Assembly: GCA_025642075.2 (NCBI GenBank)
Contig: JAODUO010000055.1
Location: forward strand, 128,501 to 192,500
DNA length: 64,000 nucleotides
From: Ridgeia piscesae
Lineage: Eukaryota > Annelida > Polychaeta > Sabellida > Siboglinidae
Reading direction: 5' to 3'
A program made the position numbers and the translations under genes. This document shows positions 48,930 to 61,300 of this stretch, in pieces. A model generated the notes under the pieces. That model searched no databases, had not been told where the DNA came from, and saw only the letters and a program-made list of their open reading frames with translations. How positions within the stretch are numbered: position 1 is the first letter of the stretch; each line of letters starts with the position of its first letter.

Positions 48930-49810
48930 ATGATTTCAGTCAGTACACCAAACGCCACAGAACTTGTGAATCTACCATTCATGATTTCAGTCAGTACACC
49001 AGCGCCACAGAACTTGTGAATCTACCATTCATGATTTCAGTCAGTACACCAGTGCCACAGAACTTGTGAATCTACCATTCATGATTTCAGTCAGTGCACC
49101 AGCGCCACAGAACTTGTGAATCTACCATTCATGATTTCAGTCAGTACACCAGCACCACAGAACTTGTGAATCTACCATTCATGATTTCAGTCAGTGCACC
49201 AGCGCTACAGAACTTGTGAATCTACCATTCATGATTTCAGTCAGTACACCAGCACCACAGAACTTGTGAATCTACCATTCATGATTTCAGTCAGTGCACC
49301 AGCGCTACAGAACTTGTGAATCTACCATTCATGATTTCAGTCAGTACACCAGCGTCATAGAACTTGTGAATCTACCATTCCAGTTTTCAGTCAGTACACC
49401 AGCGCCACAGAACTTGTGAATCTACCATTCATGATTTCAGTCAGTACACCAGCACCACAGAACTTGTGAATCTACCATTCATGATTTCAGTCAGTACACC
49501 AGTGTCACAGAACTTGTGAATCTACCATTCATTATTTCAGTCAGTACAGCAGCACCACAGAACTTGTGAATCTACCATTCATGATTTCAGTCAGTACACC
49601 AGAACCACAGAACTTGTGAATCTACCATTCATGATTTCAGTCAGTACACCAGCGTCACAGAACTTGTGAATCTACCATTCATTATTTCAGTCAGTACACC
49701 AGCACCACAGAACTTGTGAATCTACCATTCCAGATTTCAGTCAATACACCAGCGCCACAGAACTTGTGAATCTACCATTCATGATTTCAGTCAGTACACC
49801 AGCACCACAA
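48930..49810. repeat. 50-bp tandem array
   Basis: About 17 units of AACTTGTGAATCTACCATTC, ATGATTTCAGTCAGTACACC, AGCGCCACAG with point variants. Its first unit is contiguous with the RT tail remnant, so the array probably grew from transposon-derived sequence. Confidence 0.95.
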
Positions 49811-50450
49811 GCCCCCCCCCAATATCACCAATGAAATGATCTGCTTTGAGGAGAGTTTAGTTCCCATTCTGAAGAAAGTAGTTGTACTTGAGCTACTATT
49901 GTGATGTAACATTTTTGTAAAATTCACCAGGTACGACACTACCCAGGCCAGTGGTAGAAGTATCCAACATTATCTTTCTCAATGTGGAAGATACTGCTAG
50001 TGTGACCCCACTCAGTGGCCATCAGTTTGGAAAATATACAAAACTACCCATTGCCTCCTCCACAATCCTCACCCCTTCCCGACATTATGCAAAATATCCC
50101 CACAAAAACACACATCCCAATAATTCATACTATAGACTAGCTAACCAAAACTAACCCTATTTTCAATTGACTCCTGACCATAATTGATTACAATTGATTC
50201 CAACTCCAACTATTAAAAAAATTATCAATTCACTACTAACCACTGATCAGATGGACTCTACCAGGCCAGTGATGGTGTGTGCATACATGTGTAGGTAGTC
50301 AGCAGATTAGCTGAGACAATCAGAAGATTGATTGTTTTAAAAATACAAACTTTGCCTTGGCCTTTCCATTTCTGATGACATTAAATGGTATATCTATATC
50401 ATAACGATCACCAAAATTGAACTGTATGCTAGATACATCACACAAATCAC
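49811..50450. other. Intergenic, nothing recognised
   Basis: No coding frame with recognisable homology and no repeats of note. Confidence 0.5.
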
Positions 50451-50575
50451 ACAATCACACATATTATACACACGACCTACACATTACACACCACAAACAC
50501 ACACACACACCCGCACGCATGCACGCACGCACGCACGCACGCATGCACGCACGCATACACACACACTATACACAT
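50451..50575. repeat. CA/GCAC microsatellite
   Basis: CA runs with (GCAC)n and GCATGCAC interruptions. Confidence 0.85.
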
Positions 50576-51350
50576 AGAACTGAACACCTTCCAGACAGTG
50601 GCTCTATGCATGGACTGGGTCTTGATTCAAACTATACAGCTGTATATATATAAATAACACAGAACAAGTGAAAGTAAACTTGGCACATCTTTTTAATACA
50701 TGTTTCCTGTTAACGTTTGGTTAGTGACATTCATTAACTTGCTAAATACTGATAAAATGTTTGATGGGGCATAGAACACAAACCTACAGGGTACTCCCTA
50801 GTCCCCCATGCACCCCTGTTTTCAACCCCCCCACTCAGTTTAGCATATCAATAAAACCTAAGTTGGATTACTGTTTTTCACTTCATGGTTCCAGGTATAC
50901 AAATAAAATCCCAGTCACTTTGACATGGTCCCCTGCAATTTTTTCACTTAGCAAAAAGGGAAAATCTGCATATTTGTGGACCATAATACATGATGAACAA
51001 AGAGTAAACTTTCCTGTGGTTATTTGGGTGTAAATGAGTGTGTCAATCAACGAGGACACAACCCTCTGTGTACATAGACAGTCTCAGACTGTCAGACTCT
51101 GTCTGACAGGAAGTACGTCAAACGTCTAGAAAACATTTACAAACAAACTAAAAAATCTGTCCTTGCAACTATATAAACTATAAATACTGACTGATCCAAT
51201 GTTTTGATAAATCAAAATGTGACCATGCAAGTGACACTGACAAACACCTGTCACCGACGAAGACACAGACACTGACATGTCCACACCTTTGATCAGTTCC
51301 TCGTTGACAGAAGTTTTCATGCACTGCTACATTGTCACTAAGCCTCGTGG
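50576..51350 (-). other. CXorf58-like 3' flank
   Basis: Downstream of the proposed stop. Contains candidate 3' UTR sequence; no second gene recognised. Confidence 0.45.
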
Positions 51351-51590
51351 TCAGTGAGACGTGGTCAGACTCATGACCGAGAGCCTAGGTGTCGCCACCA
51401 GTTCATCTAGAGATAACTCCTGGGTCCACTCGTAGAGTTTGTGGGCCTCCGACTCCCACTCTTCCTCCTCGTCTCCTGCACTCCCCCATTGGGTGTCTTC
51501 CACCTTTTCCCCAACCTGGTCTTCCCTCAGTGTTGCTCGGGTTTCCTCCCTGCTCCCTTGTCTGCTCCCTGGTGAGTCAACTGATGCGGC
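51351..51590 (-). CDS. CXorf58: CXorf58-like last exon (probable)
   Basis: 80 codons including the stop, acceptor CATGCTTCCAG, phase 0 as required by exon 8. Acidic, with WESEAHKLYEWTQELSLDEL near the end; this resembles the C-terminal LNWTNTLNFDEY motif of C11orf65. Linkage to exon 8 across a repeat-filled intron of about 2.9 kb is inferred. Confidence 0.65.
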   Translation of the reverse strand, partial: AASVDSPGSRQGSREETRATLREDQVGEKVEDTQWGSAGDEEEEWESEAHKLYEWTQELSLDELVATPRLSVMSLTTSH

Positions 51591-52305
51591 CTGGAAGCAT
51601 GGGCAAGCAACTATGACACACCGTGCCAAACTGAGGACTCCATTGTGAGAGTGGGCCAACGAAGGCTTATTCTGTGTGGATTGTTTTCATGTTGGGCCAA
51701 CGTGGGTTCAAAATACACTTTCATTGAGCCAATGATCGGCCAATTAATGCATGGTTTTTATGTTGGGCCTTTATAATACATTATCATGGGCCAATGTTGG
51801 GCCAGTGAAGGCTTATACATGTTTTATGTTGGGACAACATGGGTTTATAAGACAATTTTATTGCGCCAATGATGGGCCAATTTATGTTTATTCAGTGAAC
51901 ATGTTTTTTTGTTGGGCCTTTATAAGACATTACCATGAGCCAATGTGGGGCTAATGAAAGTTTATTAACTACACATGTTTTTATGTTGGGCCGACAGCCA
52001 ATGAGCCAATGTTGGACCAGTGAAAGTTTATTCTGTGTGTATGTTTTTTATGTTGGGCCAACATTGGTTTATAATACACGTTCATTGAGCCAATGGGTAA
52101 TTAATGCTTATTCAATGTACACAATTGTTTATGTTGGAGCTTTATAATACATTACCATGAGCCAATGTTTGGTCAGTGAAAGTTTGTTCGGTGTGTATGG
52201 TTTTTATATTAGACTAATATGGGTTTACAATACGCTTTTGTTGAACCAATGATGGGCCAATTAATGCTTATTCAGTGTACCGGGTAAGTGACTTTTTTTA
52301 ATTCT

Positions 52306-52371
<66 letters not shown>

Positions 52372-55300
52372 TATTACCATGATCCAATGATGGGCCAATT
52401 AATGCTTTTTCAGTGAATATGGTTTTTATTTATCTTGGATTTTTTAAATAAAAGCTTACTCTGTGAGCAAATTTTTATGTTAAGCCAACATGAGTTTATA
52501 ATACATTTTCATGGGGCCTACATTGGTACAAAACATAGGCCAACAAAAGCTTTATATCTGAGCACATTTTTATGTTGGACCAATATCAGTTTATAATACA
52601 TTTCCATGTGGCTTGTGTCAGGCCAACAAAACCTTATTCTGTGAGCGTGGTGTTGTGGGTTTATGATAGTTTCATTAGGTCAATGTCAGGTTATCATTGG
52701 GCAGATCTACTAGTGCACAAGTTCTACTGTGTTGGACCATTGTCAGTTTATAATACTTTCATTAGGTCAATGTCAGGTTATCATTGGGCAGATCAACTAG
52801 TACACAGGTTCTACTGTGTTGGACCATTGTCAGTTTATAATACTTTCTTTAGGTCAATGTCAGGTTATCATTGGGCAGATCAACTAGTACACAGGTTCTA
52901 CTGTGTTGGACCATTGTCAGTTTATAATACTTTCATTAGGTCAATGTCAGGTTATCATTGGGCAGATCAACTAGTACACAGGTTCTACTGTGTTGGACCA
53001 TTGTCAGTTTATAATACTTTCTTTAGGTCAATGTCAGGTTATCATTGGGCAGATCAACTAGTATACAGGTTCTACTGTGTTGGACCATTGTCAGTTTATA
53101 ATACTTTCTTTAGGTCAATGTCAGGTTATCATTGGGCAGATCAACTAGTACACAGGTTCTACTGTGTTGGACCATTGTCAGTTTATAATACTTTCTTTAG
53201 GTCAATGTCAGGTTATCATTGGGCAGATCAACTAGTACACAGGTTCTACTGTGTTGGACCATTGTCAGTTTATAATACTTTCATTAGGTCAATGTCAGGT
53301 TATCATTGGGCAGATCAACTAGTACACAGGTTCTACTGTGTTGGACCATTGTCAGTTTATAATACTTTCTTTAGGTCAATGTCAGGTTATCATTGGGCAG
53401 ATCAACTAGTACAAAAGGTTCTACTGTGTTGGACCATTGTCAGTTTATAATACTTTCATTAGGTCAATGTCAGGTTATCATTGGGCAGATCAACTAGTAC
53501 ACAGGTTCTACTGTGTTGGACCATTGTCAGTTTATAATACTTTCTTTAGGTCAATGTCAGGTTATCATTGGGCAGATCTACTAGTGCACAAGTTCTACAA
53601 GTGTGATATTGTGGGTTTAGAAATAACTTATTGAGCCAATCTAAACTTATTCTGTATGCGTGGTTGGGCAATTACAATACACTTCTGTTGGGCCAATATA
53701 GGCCCAAATTTGTTTATTCCAGGTGGTACAATCTTGGTCTGGTACTGAGACAAAGTCGTGGTGACTATATTATTGGTATTGATTTTGAATAATCTCCCCC
53801 TTAATTTTTAGTGATATGTTACATAATTGTTATTTATTATTAATCTTAACCTAATATTATATATGCATATATATTCAAACTATTCTAATTCGTGTTTTAG
53901 GTATTTTAGATCCATTATATTTTAAAGAATGTTTAATTTCCTAACAATAATAATAATACTAATATTTATTATTTATAAAGCGCAATATCCAAATATGCTC
54001 AAAGCGCTGTACAATAAAGTAAAAAGCTATTTATTATGTGTTAAAACTAATATTAATAATAATAATAAATACAACTGTAAAATTAACTTTCAGATAAAAC
54101 AAATGTAGAAACATTAAATTATTCATATTAAAACTGTTAATTAAATATTATATACAATTAACGACGATGAGTAAAATAAATAAATAAAACTAACTAATTC
54201 TCTATTTACATGCAAAAACACATACCAAGCGATGGCATGTATAAAGGTCAGTACATATGTGTGAAAATAATATAAGATGAAATATTTGAAACAATTTTTT
54301 TAAATGTCATTTAATATTTAAAATGTCAGCAGTAATATGCTTTGAAAATGTGCGGTTTTAGTGCCTTTCTGAAAGCCGACAAGAAGGCGGCCATTGATGC
54401 TATGCTAGATAAATTCCACTAACAACAGTAACCCAAGTGTCCACTCACAGCTGTCTCCGTCCCATAGAGTCTTTTCATCTTCATAGCACGCATTCTTGTC
54501 GCCTTTCTCGACCACCGACTTGATTTCTTGCCACTAGGTGACGACAGTGGGCGTGTGTACTGCTTGTATGACGTACTTGTCATCGGCCTGAGGAAATTAA
54601 TTTGTCACTTTTTATAACGGACAAGACCCCAAAAACCACCATTTAGCATATCTCATGATCACTTTTTTTGGTTTTTCACATCAAATGTTATTATAAATTT
54701 TGTCTTCCGACACTTCTGCAGGTAATGAAAAAAAATTAATACAGGGCATAAATCACACAGGTTTATTCTGCAGATAAGCCAAAAATAGCAACATAAATAT
54801 TAAGATATGCATTTACGATCACATAGATTAGAATTGTAAGAGTACATGACAAAATTACTTTGTTTATTAAATGATGCTTTATCAGTTTTGCACCAATCTT
54901 AGCAATAAACCTAACACAACTAATGATACTTCAATAAATGTGGTATCATATTAATATAGGCACGTACAAAATGGTCGGAACTATAGAAATACAACGCCCC
55001 ATGGACACGTACCGGAGCTGTGATATAATGCGAATCTGATTCAGTTGTACATCTTCGTTGAGGGGAAGTGCCAACAGCGCTGGTAGTTCGTCCAGCAGCT
55101 GTGGCGACATCTTCTGGGTGTACAGATACTGAACAATATCGTAGAATATTGTTCGTCTTGGGAGAACTGTAATGACAGAGGAGAACATTCTTAAAGGCCG
55201 TGTCCCCGCTCCTCAGTCCAGAATCGACAGAGCTGTAATTTGTAACAGGAAGTCTACCGTCTAGAGCGTGGGAAAATTAAACATCAAAAGGTGTTGTGGT

Positions 55301-58300
55301 TAACTCTGCTCATCTCAGCATTATTGCCAAACAATTTTGTGTTGAAATTGGATGTGTTGTTTACCATCTGAATATGTTGCATGCAGAATCTTTCAAATTG
55401 CGGACATTGTTCCAAGCTTAATAAAGTAACTAAACACAAATTGGCAGGCAGTAAACCTTCAACATGCATGTTATATAGTCATAAGACTGTAATATAATTT
55501 TTTTTAATAAAACCTTGGAGCTAGCACCGTCTCTTTAAGAGTTAAATCATTAAACAATTATTAAGTCTGACTAACATCTACTTCTCAGGTACCAGCAGTA
55601 GCATTTTAACAGGACATTAATTACGGTTTTCATTTGCTTGACAGAGTGATGAATGGACTGGTTAAGTTGGGGACACATCTGAAATCCCGCTTTGACACAT
55701 CACAAAACTTGCACTCCATCATTTCTGGTCATTTACAAGGCAGCTGAGAGGTTGATGTTACTTTAAAGATTTGGTTTAAGATTTGCCAGCTGTCTGGTGA
55801 ATGAATGAATCTGTCACTTTTCCACATTTTGTGATAATCCACATGGACACAAGACTATGCTGAAGACATCGTCAGAAAAGCCAAATAAAAGATTATTAAC
55901 AAAACTAGAACACAACAAACAATTAAGATTTACATGCCATGTGTAAGTTAGAAAGTCAGAATATCTAGTAACAACAGGGTAGACTGTGGGAGAATAAACA
56001 CTACAACTAGTCTGTTATCATGGACAGACCACAACTCACTGCTACAAACTACAAATGGGAGAAGATCCCAGTGACAGACATGGCACAGGGAATAAAGATA
56101 AAATGTCAACAAAGAGGTGGGAGTTTAGGTGGATTGAGGGATGAGATGGGAGAGGGCTGTTACCTTCCAGGGTGAGCTTCCTCCACCCGTTGTCTCTCCC
56201 TCCCATGTAAGCGGGAGTCTCATCAAGCAGGCTGAGATACTGCCAGGGAAACAGACTCACATCATCCACCACGGCCAGACGCAGGTCATATAAGTATTAC
56301 ACTTTATAGCACAGTTCTAACTCACTCTGTGGTCAGCCCTGTAATACAGCCACCTTGTAATTAGGGTCACCCTAAATGAGCCTCAGTATTAAAGAGTCCC
56401 CTATGTGAGCCAGCACGGTAATTTCTAACAGGAAGTCTGCTGTCTAGAACGTGGGAAAATGACCATCAAAAGGTACTGAGTCAAGTCTGCCAAGTGATAC
56501 AGCCAACCAGACTTGTGTTAACTCTGAACTGGTCATATCTGTCTAACTGCTGACATTGTAACAGGCTTACTCACGTAACTGCTGACATTGTAACAAGCTT
56601 ACTCACATAACTGCTGACACTATAACAGGCTTACTCACATTATAACAGGCTTACTCATGTAACTGCTGACATTGTAACAGGCTTACTCACGTAACTGCTG
56701 ACATTGTAACAGGCTTACTCACGTAACTGTTAACAGTGTAACAGGCTTACTCACATAACTGCTGACATTGTAACAGGGTTACTCACATAATTGCTGACAT
56801 TGTAATAGGCTTACTCACGTAACTGCTGACATTGTAACAGGCTTACTCACGTAACTGATTACATTGTAACAGGCTTACTCATGTAACTGGACATAATTTG
56901 GCAGCCATAAACCCTCATCATGCCTGTTATAGTCTTAACAATACAATATAAAATACAAATTTAACAATCTTAACAATGTTATTTTATATTTGTCAGTTTG
57001 TTTGTCTCGAGACGAGATGTGCTGCTATCGTCATTTCCTTACTCTCTGTCCTATAAGAGTTCCACAGCAAAAATGTTGCACGTTTCTTTTACTGTATCCT
57101 GTTTCTCTCTTTCCAGTTACCACCCTACCTGCATGTAATCCTTCAGCGTGATAATGTCCACCTCGTCAGTGACCACATGTGTGCCTCGACTCAACTGGTC
57201 AGTTATGAGCTGGTCATAGAACAGGCGATGACCCATGAGCTGGCACGCATCTCTCGCCGCCTGAATGTCAGGTCATAGGTCATAGAGGTCACATTCCTTA
57301 GTAAATGTCACATATTAATTAACAGTCATATATGTTTATATTTCATTTTGAATTGTTGTCAGTATTTTGTGTTAAAAAAGTTTATATGAAGTAATAATCA
57401 ATTAGCATAGTAAACCTGGCAACAGATATTTCTTCATAGTTCTCACAGGGATATGACATGGAACAAGGTGTGGGTAACATCATTCATGCATATTCATTTC
57501 TTACGTCTAACTTTTTAACATAACATTTCCTATGTGAAGAATGAAACTTATTAATTCAAATTTTCACACGACATTTGACAGAATCAGTCTGAATGTTGTG
57601 TCAAGATGAAAGATTTTCATAAATATGCCTGATACACTGTACCCTGGAGGCTGCCATCTTGCTCAATCTTACTCATATCGAGTAGTTGGACTAACGAGTT
57701 GGCACACTTCCTGTCATGGCTGCTTGTGTTAACATTTTGTATCTTGCTGTTTTAACTAAATTGACAGTGGGGATTTGAAGGTTAAAATGGACCGGTCATG
57801 TAGAAAGAACGGGAGATGAAAAAGTGCCAGAGATCAGACACTCATAAAGTCAAGGACACAAGGAGGACAGGAAGACCAAGATTAGGAGGAGAGGACAATG
57901 TAAAGAGAAATCTGGAAAGACTGGACGGAAAATGGCAAACAATAGCAACAGACAGAATGAATTGGAGACTGCTGATGGAGAACATAGTGAGAGAAAAATA
58001 AGGATAGAAAAGACGAAAAAATACAGCAGGGATGCCAAGAGATGGACAATAAAGGTTAACCCCATATAAATAACCACGACAACTCAAAGTATTCGTCTTC
58101 ATCTGACTCCAGCTGAGAGAGACAGATGTACCTCAGATGCGGGCTCTATCATCTTCTTGCCGCTCACATAATGGACGGTGATGCCTTGCCCAGACGCCAG
58201 GAAGATCTTAAAGTAGATATGTGGCGGGAACTCACAGCCGCCAAATCTGAAAACACAACACACAGTCAACCTTCACTTTGCATTCGCCCAATCAGCACAA

Positions 58301-61300
58301 ATGACACAAACTCACACGACAGACCAGAGCTACATCCACACGACCACTGACCCAACACAAGACTGGACATTCACTGTGTCCAAACTGTGATTAATCAAAA
58401 AGTAAACACAATTCCTGTGAACACCCATTGACAAATTTGTAGGTAAGGCTATTTATTATCTTCACAGCAAATCACCAAATAATAAATTCATTGACTGCAA
58501 TTTTAGGTACAGCCCGACACACCAACCTGTTGTCTCCCGCCTACAAATAAACTGGGATGCCTGGCATCATTTTCTCCCCAGTGATTATTAAATAAAATAT
58601 TTCTTTATTCCGCAACCTTTTGTTCGTCAACTGTATCATCCATTCTTTAATTTACCTTGACCTTGACTGTAATGACACTGACCTTAATCTGACCTTGCTT
58701 GTCATAGTTTTGTCCTTCAGTAACTCTGCCTCTTTAGGGCAGACTTTACGGAGGATCTCCAGCGACAGAGAGGCTTCCTAAACACACACAACAACTGTTA
58801 TTAAAACAATACAAATGTTGAATTTGTATTCCACATTGTTAATTCATTAGTCAGGTGATGACATGGACGTTGGCATCACTGATTCTTAGGATCGTTTTAT
58901 TGGAAGTTGTAAGACAAGTGGCTGACACAAGGTACTTTTCAATAACCAGCACATTTATCTCACACATTGGTCCTGGAGGATGGCCAACAATAGTTTGAAC
59001 AATGGTAGAAACACAATGTCACATACAAATACTGTCCAGCCCCAGCATGAGCCTTTTCAAACACACCCAATTCTGCAAAACATTGATCATAGTAGCAATA
59101 GTTTTACAAACACCTCAGTACTATGGCCATCTCCCAAGTAAGGTCATCATAAGGGGACATACCACCAAATGGATTCCTACGCCTTTACCCATAGTAGTCC
59201 TGCTTAAAAGAACTGCATTGTGAACTTTTTGTAAATTTCTGGAAGCATTAAATGTAGGACTGGTTGAATGGAAAAGATATTTCTGCGTAGCATGATATCA
59301 CAGCTGCAAAATAATGATATTTGTCAGACAGTGAAAAGGTGTAATTTGGCCTAGACGTGTCAACGTTGGCAACTGGCCGCTGATTGAAGCAAACATTAAG
59401 GGGTGTCAAGTTAGAGACTGGATGGTATATGTAATTTTCACGAATTTATACATGACATGTGTCGATGGAGACTAATTAATGTCTGAAATGTTCATTACCA
59501 TGGGATTAATAAAGCTAGTGGGAAATCAAAGAAATGTTACAATATAAAATCACAGGAAAAAAGTCATGAAAAAGCCAGAGGAAATAAAGTAAAAAGGATA
59601 CTATTTTAACTATATACAGATCTCTGGGTTGTCAACGACAATACACTGGCATATGAATTGTCAAAAGAGTCCTTTAAATGAGCACAAGTAAGCAAAACCA
59701 ACCCTTTGTATTAATAAGATAGTGTTTGAATAAAGTTATTTTGTGACTTCATTTCCTGTGACTTTTTCCACCACCTTAGGACAGTTAAAAATGTGTTCCA
59801 TGACAGTAAGCAGCAGGAAGTTAGACCCACAAATGGGGTCACCTCAATGCTCAGGTCACTTTTTTGCAGTCTCTATGATGACTTTAATTGTAAGTGCCCA
59901 CTGTACTTAACTTAAATGCAAACGAAAACATAATTTTAACACTAAGACAGTGTGTGGTGAGTGTAGGGGAAGCATATTGATGGTAGGTGACTCACCGCGG
60001 CACACACAGCGTGTTTGAGCAGTTTGAACAGTTGTCTGTCCCTCATTCCCAGCCATGCTGTCTCTATCTTCCGCGCTGCCACCGCTGCCTGTCTGTAACC
60101 ATCATCATCTCTTTAAGACCAAGCAAATTCTTTAAAAATATGCATGTAACATGTGTTATTGAATTTATATGCATGTACATGTGTTATTGAATGTTCATGG
60201 TTCCAAGAATGGTTTATTGTATGATTTGATGTACTCAGTTAAATCATACAATAAATTGACATAATATTTTATGTATTATGCAATATAATGATAACCCCGA
60301 AATCACAAATTTGCCAATTTTTTTTTTAATTCACATTAAAAGGCAGCTGTCGCAGTGCAGGCTTGTAAAAATAAGTTTTTGGGAAATAGTGTGAGGAGCA
60401 GAATTGTGACAACAGTTGTGGAAAACATTGCCATACAGGATCGCCAGTCGTCTTACCACTGTTTATACAACACTGCACGCATGCACTGCACTAGACTACG
60501 CCAAAACCACAACTGACGTCACACTAGAGCTACAAATCCAAACCGGGCGTCCTTGGAAGTTTCCGTAAAATGGCAAATTTAAAGGCTTTCTTTATGTTGC
60601 ATGCTCTAGCTTATAGGATATTTTAATATGTTTGCAGTATCATCATTTGAAAGGGCATCAACCATTTGTTATTAAGGGGTTGAGGAGATTTTATCCCAGG
60701 ATATGAGCTTTATAGGTTTGTGCAACCCGTATTCTAAGGTTCTAGGTAACAGTAATATGATATAATCGTTTATCTATATTATAATAGTTAATATTATAAT
60801 ATAATAACGTTATATCACTGCCAGACAAGAGATACATAAACATTTGATAAAACAACCAAATAAACTAAATTAATAATGCACTAACTTCTATCAATCATAT
60901 GACCTGTTGCCTAGCAACATGCCCACCAAATCACTGAATGTCTGCCGGCTTGACAGAGTTTTAATTAGCTGGGCAATTGGTCATGTGATAGATAGGTTAA
61001 TTGTATATAGAATCCAAACAATACAATGCAACAACATTTGACAACAAGTCTTATGTTTCTGCAGGGATTCAGAATGCAGTTCTTAAAATGGTTCTGGATT
61101 CAAAGGGTTAAATAAGCAGCCAGATCCCTGTAGAGACTCACTCAATCTTGGGCAGACGGAGAGAGTTGTTCTGTGGGTCCAACACATGTGCCGCCAGGGG
61201 CACGGCTTCATCGGTGAGTGGCGCCACCTGGTGAGAATCGTCCTGGTGTGTTTGTTGATGGAATTCTGACACTGAGGCTGCGAGCACTCTTATTGCTTCT

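Noticed and set aside
50761..51033. 90-codon plus-strand frame
   Set aside because: No recognisable homology or splice context, composition like surrounding non-coding DNA.
52572..53450. 292-codon plus-strand frame with a 29-residue repeat
   Set aside because: Open only because the unit is 87 bp; broken by one inserted base and antisense to an intron.
59002..59223. 73-codon plus-strand frame
   Set aside because: No homology recognised, lies antisense in a CXorf58-like intron.
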